Origin: Hyposmocoma kahamanoa
Taxonomy: Eukaryota; Arthropoda; Insecta; Lepidoptera; Cosmopterigidae
NCBI RefSeq assembly: GCF_003589595.1
Contig: NW_020653718.1
Coordinates: 182,399 to 246,398 of the forward strand
Length of the DNA stretch: 64,000 nucleotides
Reading direction: 5' to 3'
A model generated the notes under the pieces. That model saw only the letters and a list, made by a program, of their open reading frames with translations, searched no databases and was not told the DNA's origin. This document shows, piece after piece, positions 22,979-34,199 of the stretch. Each line of letters starts with the position of its first letter. The stretch's first letter is position 1. Position numbers and translations under genes: made by a program.

Positions 22979-24159
22979 ACTACTCCAGTGGCACACCAAC
23001 TGCAGCGTGATAGTGGGTATGAATGTCAATTTTAGTACTACCATTTTAAAAACCCAAAAATAAGCGGTGAGCTTTCTGACCATCGTATTTTTTATGTTAA
23101 AAGTAAAAGCGCAAAGATGAACAAAATTAATCAAATTTTCCAAATTATTTCAGCAACAGTCTTTGAAAGTTTTCATAAATGCATTACTAATTTCCTTGAA
23201 ATCAATTCTTTCTTAATAAATTCAATACAGAGCAATATGTACTTCAAGTTGCGTAGAAAGTGATATCGTTCGAAGACTCAATTTTCGGAAAACAAAAGGG
23301 CAAGTTTCGAAGTTAAATAAAATGAGAGAATTGGTGAAACTTCGCTTGTTAAATGTAATAGCAATTTATAGACGATAAAACTGTTTATCTGGACCGTGTA
23401 TCCACGACAAAGGCTTTACACGGAAAACACATATTGCATTGCAACTTGGCACATTTAGAACGCGTCGTTCTGGACGTTTCCTTTCCACGTTTCTATTTGG
23501 ACTTAAATAACATTTTATATTGTAGATTTTCGTAGAAATCGTATTATAATAAACGCCTGTTCTTGAGATTCATAAAGAAAATACATTACAAGATTTACCT
23601 ACTGTTTTAGGTAAAGAACTCAACAGCAAATTACAACAAAGGAAGCACCGATGAATGAAGAACAAAATTAGGTCGAATCAGTTTTTGAGAAAACTTTGTT
23701 TACCACCAATTTTTGGTCATGACGTCGAATGCTTTCAGATCTTTGAAACAAAGCCGACAAGGGCTTAAGGGAACGTTAAAGGAAAAGGGTCCAATCTTCC
23801 CTCAGGTTTTGAAGATTCCCTGTAATGGATTCTGTCGAGGCATTTCGAGGGTACGTGTTATCAATGGGCGAGTTAAGTGCGCACTTTCCTGTGAAACGAT
23901 CGCTATCTACCGAGCTAATAATAAATATAAAACCTGTATTGCCCATTACACTGAGTTTATGTTCATCTCGAATAAACATGGATACAATTTATAAAACATT
24001 GTTGGAGGTTAAAGGCTATACTTTATTGCTTGCTTTTAAAATAGAGTGCTTCTGAGTTAGAAATTTATGGACGGTGTTAAGGCAAAAGAATCTTTAACAA
24101 CCAAGAAGTGACACGCCTGTCCATAATAGTTCTGTCATCCGCTAAAAGTAGTAGATTGT

Positions 24160-25090
24160 ACAACAAGTGCATAAAACGCGTCATTTTACCCGAGACGAGT
24201 ATATGCTGGTGGATACTGAAGTCGAGTCGATATGCAACGAGAATAGGTTCCTTGGCTTCACTCTGGACTCGAACCTCAACTGGAAGTGCCATGTTGACAG
24301 ACTGTGTGATAGGCTGAGTGGTGCAGTCTTTGCGTTGCGTAAACTAAAATTGCTCATTTCTGATTTTGCGTTAAGACAGGTCTATTTTGCACATTTCCAT
24401 TCGCTGTTGTCGTACGGTTCACTCATATGGGGTAACTCCACGGATGCCAATAGAGTCATGCATGCATTAGCAAAAACGTGCCGTACGCGTATTGGTTGGG
24501 GTAAAACACAGACATTCCTGCAGAAATCTCTTTATATACTCACTCTACTTATACGAAATAATAATGTACGTGGAAATAATCTGTCTTCATTTGGTACTGT
24601 AAATGTTTCTGGCATCCCACTTCGCCGTACCGGTCATTTGAGAACAGTCCCCCGACGCATGGCACTTGCAGAGAAAAACCGCGTGTCATCGGACCTACTT
24701 ACTATGACCGTTTACCCGCTACTCTCAGAATTGAACCGTCTGACGAAACATTTAGGCGCCGGCTGAAAAACCATTTCTTGAAAAATCCTTTATACTCCGT
24801 AAATGAATTTATGGATTTTAAATTGTAACGAATTCGGTATTTTCTATTTTTATTCTAATTTTTACCGCATTAACATACTCTTGTATAATTGTTATCAACT
24901 TATGATGATCCTTGATGGAGAATGATATTTGATATGTAATTTAATGACAACAATATTATATAATTAATTGTTAATTTTCTATTTATTGTGTATTTTCTTA
25001 TAATTTTCATTTTTGTCTGATTTCTTATACTTTGACATGTAGCGCAATTTATACTGTAATGTTATATTTGAGAAATAAATGAATCTGTAT
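24160..25090 (+). pseudogene. Jockey/CR1-like LINE, RT C-terminus to 3' tail
   Basis: The open frame reads RFLGFTLDSNLNWKCHVDRL, LSGAVFALRKLKLLI and RQVYFAHFHSLLSYGSLIWG. This is the post-catalytic end of a non-LTR reverse transcriptase ('FLG-x-x-L-D-x-x-L-x-W' then 'Y-F-A-H-F-x-S-L-x-x-Y-G-x-x-x-W-G'). It then continues RNNLSSF-like sequence and, after a frameshift, YDRLPATLRIEPSDETFRRR and LKNHFLKNPLYSVNEFMDFK with a natural stop near 24828. About 260 bp of 3' UTR follow and end near AAATAAATGAATCTGTATCT at 25075-25094. The catalytic YxDD region is missing. A 25-bp scrap similar to repeat A precedes it at about 24108. Confidence 0.8.
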
Positions 25091-25711
25091 CTGAGGGTAA
25101 AATGGGTTTTATGAACAAGTTATACACGCTGCTTTTCACTTCGATTGCGAGGAAAATAAATAGCAATATTACAAATAAACGATTATTTTCTACACGTGAC
25201 TCAGGTCGGACTACATAATGCTCTGTTATATTTTACAAGCTTTCATTTTTTATACATTTCTATTTCTTATAAGTTATTAGAATTACTATTGCCTACTTTT
25301 TTAATTTTGTAACGTAACACGGATTAAAAAAATAAAAGCAAAACTTTTTTTATAAAGTTCTAGTGTTGGCTGTTGGCGCAGGCGTCATTGCCTCGGTCTT
25401 AAGCGATGATTTTATTTTATGCGCTAGAGCATAAAATCCTATTTTATGCAGCCTACACGCAGCATAAATATGAACTTTAAGAGCATGAGAAGTAAAAAAT
25501 ATTTTTTTGAGATGTCGTAAAAAACCATAACCCAGTTTTAGAATATTGACATTGTTTAATGATATTTCAGCTATGCATCTTTAGGGTAAGTTCCGGTAAG
25601 TCGAATACATCAACTAATTTGAACTGTTTTTAAAAGAGAATTTTGTGCTCTCTCTTTTTCTATTTGAAATGGATATTTAGCTATTCCTCACTTAACCACG
25701 TTTTACTTAGT

Positions 25712-25925
25712 GGACGGCAGAGTTGCAGTACCATTCAGCGCCTATAAATCGCAAAGGTCTGAGGAGCACTGCCCCTGCGCTCATGACCCTTAGACATAAG
25801 TGGATAAGTCTCATGTGCGTGCAATTTCACCAGCACCTTTACCATTTAAAACCGGAACGCAGTAATGCTCACTTTACTGCTTGGCGACAGAAATAGAAAG
25901 CAGCTCTATTGCTACTACCCTGGAA
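25712..25925 (-). repeat. Repeat A, 5' two-thirds
   Basis: Reverse orientation. Contains AATCGCAAAGGTCTGAGGAG, CACTGCCCCTGCGCTCATGA, AATTTCACCAGCACC and CGGAACGCAGTAATGCTCAC, ending in CTATTGCTACTACC. Confidence 0.85.
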
Positions 25926-26532
25926 GTTAGAAACAAATTAAGGCAAGTCAATGGTTTCGGTAGTTACTATTAAATAATGGTCTTACGAATAATATACGAT
26001 ATACCTAATGATATTGTATGAGGAATGTGCTAACTGGTTACACGGTGGAATTTACTTTATCCTGAAAACAGACTAAAATAAAAATCTAAAACGAATTATT
26101 CAGGATTATAATATCTAACTTTGTATTTATTTTTATTATGGAGATATTTCTCTTTCAGTACTGCAGAGAACCTGCTAAATTTTGATTTTCAACTGAAACC
26201 CTATCGTTATTAAATTGACATTTATCTCACAATTTGCAATCTGCTCAGCGGCTTAACGATACGCCGCGCTACCCACTGCCCCGTCAGTGGCCTTCGGGTG
26301 ATTGTCGACGTTGAATCTGTGTCAAATTTTCTTGTTTATGTTAATATACAGCGTCCGGATTGACCTTTAACCCCCCCCCCCATCACCTAAATACTAGTCT
26401 CGCGCTAGAAATATCTCGCCTTAAGAATAGCATTTTAAGGAAACTCTGAACAAACGACTGAAAGACAAACCATGGCAACTTTTGGTTTTCTATTCATATC
26501 TCAAGTACAGAAAACTATGACGATATAAGATC

Positions 26533-26797
26533 TACACCTTTCCTATTTCTGCCGCCAAGCAGTAATGTCAGCATTACTGTGTTCCGGTTTCGAAGGGTAA
26601 GGGTGCTGGTGAAATTACAGGCACAAAGGACATGTCAACTTATGTCTCAGGGTGATGGGCGCAGTGGCAATGCCCCTCAGATCTTTGCAATTTAAAGCTC
26701 TGAGTGGCACAGCAAACTATTATGAACAGCCGTGTTACTTACCATCAGGTGTAGCACTTGTTCGTCCCGTCACTTGATAGTATAAAAAAAAATTTAA
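26533..26797 (+). repeat. Repeat A, lacking first 45 bp
   Basis: Starts at CACCTTTCCTATTTCTGCCG and ends CACTTGATAGTATAAAAAAA. One of the better preserved copies, with the poly-A end intact. Confidence 0.9.
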
Positions 26798-27555
26798 TTC
26801 TGCTTTCAGCTTCAGCTAAAGTAAGTACGTAAATTTTCAACTGTACAAATCGCAAAATACATTTACTTGAGCTACTTTCAATTTAATCACATGTATTTGT
26901 GTGTGAACATTTAAGTTTTTTAGAATTTCGTAAGGTTTGAAATAAAGCTTTATTGTTATTACAATATACTTTAAAACCCCGTAAGTAAATGGCAAATTTT
27001 GAATATCAACAATAACTCAATTCACTTACGACGCTTTATTGAACAAAATATAGTAGCAATCGCTACAAAGTTTATTGTTAAATTTATCAATGTGTTTCTT
27101 GTAATTTAAGTTTTTATCTATATAAATCACTAGTAGTAGATATGTTACCAGTAAAGCGTATAATTCTCAGCTCTAGCTGTGTTTAAAAATCTTTTCACCG
27201 CAGTCTTTCTGGACCAGATATAAAAATGCTTAAACAAGCTCAGAATTCAGACAGAAATCGCGTTTAGTTGAAAAACTCTTTTGTACAAAAGTTCTCTTTC
27301 AATTTGCAAAGGAAGATCTTTTATTCTCGTTTGCTCACACAGTTTACGATTCCAGACACGTGAACTCTGTATCTGTGACTGAACGTAAATTTATCTGCAC
27401 ATGAATTTGTCGTTTTATTTTCTTTGTCTATATAATATTATGTTATGTTACTATTTTGTAATGTTGGTAGTTTATTAACCTCCTAACACCTGGCAAATTA
27501 GAATGAGAAAAGCACTGAACGCGCAATGTACCTTAAAATGTACTAAATATAATTG

Positions 27556-27672
27556 TAGTAGTGTGTAGAAGTGGAGCTCCTTGTGAAAGAGGTCGTCCAG
27601 GGAAGTACTGCCACCTTACCTATTACTGCCGCCAAGCAGTAATGTGAGGATTACTGTGTTCCGGTTTGATAA
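27556..27672 (+). repeat. Repeat A, 5' 115 bp only
   Basis: Runs from GTAGAAGTGGAGCTCCTTGT to TTACTGTGTTCCGGTTTG and then stops. A 3' truncation is unusual for a retroposon copy and suggests a later deletion or recombination. Confidence 0.88.
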
Positions 27673-28640
27673 CTCTGTGCGGAAGCAATAGGAAGCGCTT
27701 AACGCTTGCAGAATGAAGGAGCGGGATGGGTGTCGTAAGAGAGGGCGCTTGCCCGTTTATTTGCATCAGTTTATAATGTCTTGTAAAAAATCATGGAACA
27801 AAAGTTGTTATATAATTATAGTCCTGCGACGTGGTTGGTATTTTATAAATAACCCTTAACTTGAATGTGATATTCTCTTTATAATTAATATACACTGGGC
27901 GTTTACGTGTACATTTTGTTTACATTATTTTATGAGTATAAATAGATAAAATATGTTCATGGTCTGATTGTAGTATTTTGTAAAAATAACTAATTTCGTA
28001 AAGCCTGTTTTGATAGTTATTGCTATTACTTATTGTATTTACAATTGCTAGTCCGTAGTAATTCTAAGCTGAGAACAGATTTCAGAATGAATGCTGAAAC
28101 TTTTAATAGGATCGAATAACAGAATTTGGTAATAATTTTATTCAGTGTTGAGAAATATTGAAGGCAAAATTTAAAGGAATATTGTTTTAATTAATATTAC
28201 ATTATATCCGTGAACGCTACGAAAGTCTTCAACATCTGAAATTAGATTAAAAATTATATAAAAATTTTTGTATTAAATTATTTTAATTATAAATAGGTAC
28301 TACAATGAAAATCTGTATTATTATAAAATCTTGCATAACGAGAGATAATTCAAACTGAAAGTTTACACGATAAAAACGAATATTATGCTCTTCATTATTG
28401 TTCAATCGATTGCGTAAAACTTTTTAAAGTTGCCTGCAACATACGACATATTAAAAGTCGATACTATATCAGTTCGAATTCAATTTTTTCCCGTACTAAT
28501 ACGGTTCATTTTGTTAGCAAATAAATAGGTCCTGCCTTCGACCTTAGGGTCGAGCGGCAGGACCACTGGCTTTATTTCAGAATTTATTATTTTTTCAAAT
28601 TTGAAAAATGTTGATTGTATAGTATAATAATAATAATAAT

Positions 28641-28844
28641 AACGCACACACTCAACATAGCCCCGCGCTAGGGAAACCCTGTGTCGCGGGTGCCATGGAC
28701 ACACACATAGACAACCACAAATTACACCCAAACTCACGAGAGAAATAAATGTAGGCCATACAAATATTTCTCCCGGCCCGGGAATCGAACCCGGCGACCT
28801 CAGCGTGGCAGTCCGGTATGGTAACCGTTCGGCCACAGAGGCAG
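28641..28844 (-). repeat. Repeat C SINE, best-preserved copy
   Basis: The minus-strand head reads CTGCCTCTGTGGCCGAACGG, TTACCATACCGGACTGCCAC and GGTTCGATTCCCGGGCCGGG. The body follows with GAGAAATATTTGTATGGCCT, CTCGTGAGTTTGGGTG and CCCTAGCGCGGGGC. It ends in an (ATT)n tail, seen as (AAT)n at 28624-28641. A 118-codon minus frame across it is incidental. Confidence 0.85.
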
Positions 28845-28901
28845 TTAAAAGTATATATACGTGTTCTATTTAGTTCAGTTGATATAAAAGAAATCGTTGA
28901 T

Positions 28902-29294
28902 ATATCGCACCCTTAGTAATATAAGGGCACAATCCAAAAAAAGTAGATTTTTGGGAAATTTGGGAATTGATAGCGACTTAAATAATAAATGGGATCAAAC
29001 TTAAATAGCTCCATATTTCTGTTATATTTTTTGTACTATATGGGTCTAACTTGAAAGTGTTTTTTTAACTTGCTTGAAACTTATAGAATTTATTTATATT
29101 ATTTATTTTTTTTATTGCTATTTATAATACATTTATCAAAGAACAAATCTGCCAAATTTCATATTTATAACTTAAATAATAAGCATGTTATTTGAAAAAA
29201 TAGGTGTAATGTAGGAATCCAGAATTTTAATACGCGATTTCCCAAAAATCTACTTTTTTTGGATTGTGCCCTTATATTACTAAGGGTGCGATAT
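28902..29294. mobile_element. MITE with perfect 58-bp terminal inverted repeats
   Basis: The left arm (28902-28959) and right arm (29237-29294) are exact reverse complements over 58 bases, beginning ATATCGCACCCTTAGTAATA. The 277-bp interior is AT-rich and non-coding. The flanks are AT-rich, so the exact duplication (ATAT or TA type) is ambiguous. Perfect arms point to recent transposition or sequence correction. Confidence 0.92.
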
Positions 29295-29529
29295 GTAAAG
29301 TACCGATTGGATACAGCAGTTTTCTTGTAAAATTTCGAGGTAAGTTTGTGTTTTTTTTTTTCAATCAAGAACGTTTTTAGGAATCATATTTTCAAGCTGT
29401 AAGTAATTAGTCTATACCCTCAATTTTACTATATATTGTTTCCAAAGTAATTAATTCAACACTTTCTCTGTTATGCGGAATGAACAGAAGCTATTATAGA
29501 TGCCTAATACTACTAGACGAAAATGTATA

Positions 29530-29943
29530 CGCTTCTATAACAAGATTCCGGTTGATATACAAAATTTGCCTTTATTTGCCTATTTATTAATAATTAATTA
29601 ATTAATAATATATTAATTAATAATTTGCCTAGGTTTAAAACTATAGTGAAACAAAAACTTTATACTAAAGGTTATTATACAACTTCTGCGTACTTGGATG
29701 ACAAAAATCCGTGGTAGTAACCCGTTTAGCTCATGGAGGTAGTCTCGATCTCTGATGTTTCAAATAGAAAAAAAATATTGTAAATGTTATTTACAAAGAG
29801 CAACCCCTAGAGTTTCTTGCTCATTCTTCTCAGGGGAATCTGCCTTACGAATGAGCGGTAGAGTTTAATATTGTGACGATTTCAAGTGTAATAATGCTTA
29901 CCTATGAAATAAAGATTATTTTGAATTTGAATTTGAATTTGAA
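29530..29943 (+). pseudogene. Jockey-like LINE 3' end
   Basis: The plus strand reads YNKIPVDIQNLPLF and, after an AT-rich partly duplicated stretch, RFKTIVKQKLYTKGYYTTSA, YLDDKNPW and a stop. A 3' UTR with TCATTCTTCTCAGG follows, then a (TTTGAA)n tail at 29922-29942. The K-x-x-L-x-x-K-x-Y-Y-x-x-x-x-Y-L-x-D ending is common in insect Jockey-like ORF2 proteins. Confidence 0.7.
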
Positions 29944-30008
29944 AAGGTGATTCCTTTACAGATGCGATTCCCTAAAACGAGTTGTTCTTTCAGTGGTATA
30001 GTAATATA

Positions 30009-30222
30009 GCTGCGTTCCGGTTTCGAAGGGTAGGGGTGTTGGTGAAATTACAGGCATATGCGACTTGTCAACTTATGTATGTATCATGGTGTCGTGCGCA
30101 GTGGCAATGCCCTTCAGATCTTTGTGCTTTATAGCTCTTAGTGGCACTGTAAATGTTAGGGACAGGCGTGTCGCTTACCACCAGGCTAATGGCTTGTTCG
30201 TCCCGTAACTTAGTTGTATGCC
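30009..30222 (+). repeat. Repeat A, 3' two-thirds
   Basis: Starts TGCGTTCCGGTTTCGAAGGG and ends GTTCGTCCCGTAACTTAG. Lies about 590 bp downstream, in gene orientation, of the 30811-31010 exon. It is inverted relative to the copy at 31052, which flanks that exon on the other side. Confidence 0.88.
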
Positions 30223-30810
30223 CTAGTATTTCAGTCAACACTTCAGCCATTATCCACATCACCATCACTATCATCATGAATACTATCATAAATAAATAAA
30301 CAAATATTAGAGAACAACACATACGTTGCTCTAATTGGAAAGTATATAACTAAAGCACTTGTGTTTTGGAAATGGGAAACAATGCCGGTACCACAAACAC
30401 CCAGATCCGAGATAATATAAAAAAGTGTTTTTTTCTATATTGACTCAGCTGGAGACCTCAGAGATGGCGACACCATGGAAACCGGTGTGGAAGCCACTCG
30501 ACCATGGAGTTCATCAATTATCATCACCTTTGTCATCATATTTTTTTTGTCTTGTCTAGATGAAGAACCGTAAGCTCAAATATTAAATTTTACAGGTGAG
30601 TGTTTTCTATTTTTTGACAAAACTGAAATTATTATAGTGGTTGTGACGCTTGCAAAATTTGATGTATACTTATTGTTTTCATATGTTACTTTTAATGTTA
30701 AAAACAAACTTATATGCAAAGTAATCTATTATGTAGATAGATTACGTAGGAGGAGTCGAAATATCCTTTGACTATCTGTTACTATTACAAATCTCAAAAT
30801 AAATACTCAC

Positions 30811-31010
30811 AGTTCGATTCTGCAAATTCTTGACCCTGCAAAGCAATTTCACTGGATGTCCAACCAAGCCAGTGACATTTCTCGGCGTAGTCATGTCAAA
30901 GTACGGTGAGTCATATGATCCTTGCCATTCTTGAAGAAATTCGGCTCGGAAGCGCCGTGATGAAATGTCCATGGTCGTATCGTCGACGGTCGCTTCCGTG
31001 CCTGAGCCAG
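30811..31010 (-). CDS. dpr: Dpr family protein, exon for N-terminal half of Ig domain 1
   Basis: First visible exon. The acceptor is TTTTTTTACAG before 31010 and the donor is GTGAGT after 30811. Its 200 nt are two bases finishing a split codon plus 66 codons. An acidic/Thr-rich linker (GSGTEATVDDTT, then MDISSRRFRAEFL) precedes PYFDMTTPRNVTGLVGHPVK and LLCRVKNLQNRT. P-Y-F-D-x-x-x-x-x-N-V-T-x-L-V-G opens the first Ig domain in Dpr proteins. LLC holds its first cysteine. Two glycosylation sequons (NVT, NRT) are visible. It joins in frame to VSWV at 14990. No start is claimed: the in-frame ATG lies inside the exon, after the acceptor, and the gene must have an upstream signal-peptide exon ending in phase 1. 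The nearest fly relatives by recollection are Dpr8/Dpr9/Dpr21. Confidence 0.93.
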
Positions 31011-31051
31011 CTGTAAAAAAATTAAAATTTATTTATTAACTATTTTTGATA

Positions 31052-31206
31052 AAATATCGAGTGACGGGACGAACAAGTCGTGTCTGACGGTAAACTACAC
31101 GCCTGTCCATAAAAGACGCAATGCCACTCAGCTTTTTTAATCGCAAAGATCTGAGCGCACTGCCACTGCGCCCGTCACCCTGTGACATAAGTTGACAACT
31201 CCCAAA
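31052..31206 (-). repeat. Repeat A, 3' half
   Basis: Reverse orientation. Runs from AATATCGAGTGACGGGACGA to GACATAAGTTGACAACTCCC and is then cut by the foldback element at 31209. Its edge is only about 40 bp from the dpr acceptor at 31010. Confidence 0.88.
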
Positions 31207-31208
31207 TT

Positions 31209-31512
31209 GCACCCCTCATGGAAGAATGGCATAAGTGGAGTTAAGTCAAACACGTTTATTGCTCCATTAGATACAGAAAAGTATAACCCACATCCTTTCC
31301 AATTCTTGTAACTCTAGTGACAAATATTGTAGACGAGTTAGATAGAGAAAAGTATAACCCACATCCTCTCCAATTCTTGTAACTCTAGCGACGAAAGTTG
31401 TAGATAGAGTGACAAGAATTGGAGAGGATGTGGGTTATATTTTTCTGTATGTAATGGAGCAATAAACATCTTTGACGTAATTCCATTTATGCCATTCTTC
31501 CATGAGGGGTGC
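31209..31512. mobile_element. Foldback element with long arms and an internal duplicate
   Basis: Left arm (31209 to about 31321) and right arm (about 31399-31512) pair over roughly 112 bp with about ten mismatches. Shared blocks include GCACCCCTCATGGAAGAATG, TTTATTGCTCCATTA and CCAATTCTTG. The centre repeats AAAAGTATAACCCACATCCT in direct orientation, so the motif occurs twice forward and once reversed. The transcript would form a long hairpin. Confidence 0.85.
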
Positions 31513-34199
31513 GATATGTCTGTAATTTAACTTGCAATGTATAATGTGAATTGTGATTAATACGTTTAGTACGAACCGCCGTCATTATGCAAAATAAAAA
31601 GCAATTAAATTTGTTCGAAACAATATGCATAATGATACCACAATCGATGATCATCGCCACCATTGTCGAACACATACCTATTTAACTTATCAACCTATAC
31701 ATTGTACATCTACAAATTTACATTATTATGTAAAAAAAATACTATTTTATTTTTTCATAACAATGGAACGTATTTTAGTTAGTCACTTTTTGAAACGAGT
31801 CTGACTTCAGTCACACACCTTCATTATTACTTTTATTTCCTGAAAAAATATTAGATTTCTGTTCCACCACGAAACGGACAAGATGAAGTAAAGTCTAATT
31901 GAGTGGTTTTTTTTTAAGTGAAAAGATCACTGCACTGAATATTTATTTGCAGGCATTGAAACTTTTTTTTTACAAAAAAACAACCCTTGTGAAAGTATTT
32001 ATGGTGTTCTAAGCTAAAAAAATTAATCCCCTTTGGGACTCTTAAGGACAAAAGATATACGAAAAACTTTAGGGTTGCCTTCTAGAATACAAAATTGTAG
32101 AATTCTAGAATAACGATGTTTTTTAATGTAATTAGCTTCCATAATCATGTAATGACACATCAATTCAATAAAAGCAGAATACATGTCATATTATCTGTGA
32201 ACATGTATATATTCATATGTATGTCGTGTTTTGTGCTCATTATTCACCATCAGTACTCCAGAAACTGTATCGGCAAAACAGGACTATTGTAACTTACCTT
32301 GCATCAATTAAATCTAAAGCAATTTATAAATGTTTAGCGTAAATTTTTTGTAAAACAAAAATTGACAGCCCTGATTCGAGTACCTGCCTAAGGCGGGGTA
32401 TACACGTATTTCATTTTCCACATTTTTTTGTGACATGTTTCCTCTTCTCGAATGAATACGAAATGAAACACAAATATTCCTATTATGAAAACGTTAAAAC
32501 GAAACATGTTCTATAAAGACTATATTTTGTTCCTTCATTACACACAGCACAATGAATCAATGAACCCTATTGTCGTATAAAATAACTAAGTATTAATGAT
32601 AAACCGTCGACATAAACAAAAGGTCACCACAACCAACGATAAATCACTAACATATATATTTTAAAATTTATTAACAGACATCCATTATTCACATGGAAAA
32701 CCACGTTTGATAATTTACGATAGCCAAATATATAAGTTGTAACGAAAGGGTCAAACAATATTTGAGCTAGTGATCATATTCACGATAATAAACTAATTTT
32801 TATATAAATAAAATTGGCATAAGTAATGTATCGAAAATAGTGAATAGCACAAACTTAGGGAGATCTAATCAGAATGTAGATGATGACGAAAACAAAATAC
32901 TGGCAAGAGTAAAAAATGTCAACAAGAAAAAGGTTCCCTGTAATATTCCTCGTCCGCGAACATTTTGCATGGGGAGTGAAATTTAGTTTTTTATCATAAT
33001 GAGCACAAATACCAGTTCAAGTAAGGTCTGACATTTTTGTTAAGCTGTGTATACATAAAACAGAGCAAGAACACGTATATTACAGCATAATGTTGTTATT
33101 ACAAATATATGTAAGTATTCGGTGTACAAAACAATACTTGGTACATTTCAGAATGTTGCTGTGTTTTAATCCCCGAGTATTATGTAGGCATGTTATGGAG
33201 CTCCGACTTCGAATAGCCGGAAGTTCTGGTTCTAATTTTACCTCTAAATCCGATTCCGGTTCAACATCATAATCATGTTACGACATGTACCGGATATTGA
33301 ACACGAAGATTAATCGAGTTTTAGTAACGACACTACCTAAATACGACTGACGTTTTGTAGTAGTTATAATCTATGCAAAGTCTGTACTATACTTATTTTT
33401 GCTATGCCAATCCGGTTTACTTCTCCGCCTCCGATTAATCCGCATGCTTCTGTAACAACCCTAATCCTGACCATTCATCTCATCCTATCTAACAGTCACT
33501 CAGTTTCATTCAAAGGCAGTGTACCGTAAAAGAATAAATATTACACAACCCCCATTGTAGTAAGCCTCCATCGTATGATTTACGACAAGATCGTGTTGAA
33601 GAAAACTGTAATACGACAGGATAAAAAGGGTTAAGTGTTATACGCTAATTTTACAGGAGAATGCGTTTGCGTATTTCGCACAGATGGGTTTTGTTGGACT
33701 TTTCGCGGGGGAAAGTTTTTGCTTTAATCTCTTTTATGCGGTGTTGGGTATTTACCTTACATATTACAGGACTGGCAGAAGTAAATTATTTACTGTGTTA
33801 CCGTCCAAAATTCATCTCTATATTTCATAAAATTTAGCTTGATTAGAACGATAGGTCGGTGAAATTAAGACGACGTAAATTTGTAACAGCATCCTACAAA
33901 AGACGTCCACTGATGAACATAGCCCCCCAAAGAACAATACTAATATATGTATATAATAACTGTGGATTCCCGCAATTAGACGATGACGAGAGACACCGTC
34001 TAATTGCTAAAGCAGGCTCCTGGTCCCCCAAAAAGCGATGAAAAGGCCTATACTCGGAGTTTCACTGCAAAGGAACCAGAGTAACTAACACAGCCCAAAA
34101 AATTGCAAACTTAAGTAGCAGTACTCGCAGAACAGATAAACATTAACATAAGGTAATTCCAATCCATAAATCATTGATGCGTTACTGTTGGAGTTATTT

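Larger units (their letters stand above)
14991..30810 (-). other. dpr: dpr intron inside Ig domain 1 (about 15.8 kb)
   Basis: Donor GTGAGT, acceptor CAG, phase 0. It splits Ig1 between QNRT and VSWV. It is dense with repeats A, B and C and LINE fragments. In 17158-18080, 18706-21589, 21901-22414, 22979-24159, 25091-25711, 25926-26532, 26798-27555, 27673-28640 and 30223-30810 I see no gene, only AT-rich sequence and scattered short repeat scraps. Confidence 0.85.

Noticed and set aside
24077..24317. Short plus and minus frames around the 24-kb LINE
   Set aside because: Shadows of the RT fragment.
28480..28836. 118-codon minus frame starting MAERLPYRTATLRSPGSIPG
   Set aside because: Its N-terminus is the tRNA-like head of the repeat C SINE translated, so it is not a gene.
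28750..28844. tRNA gene candidate
   Set aside because: A and B boxes are present but there is no closed acceptor stem, and the sequence recurs with a shared non-tRNA body, so it is a SINE.
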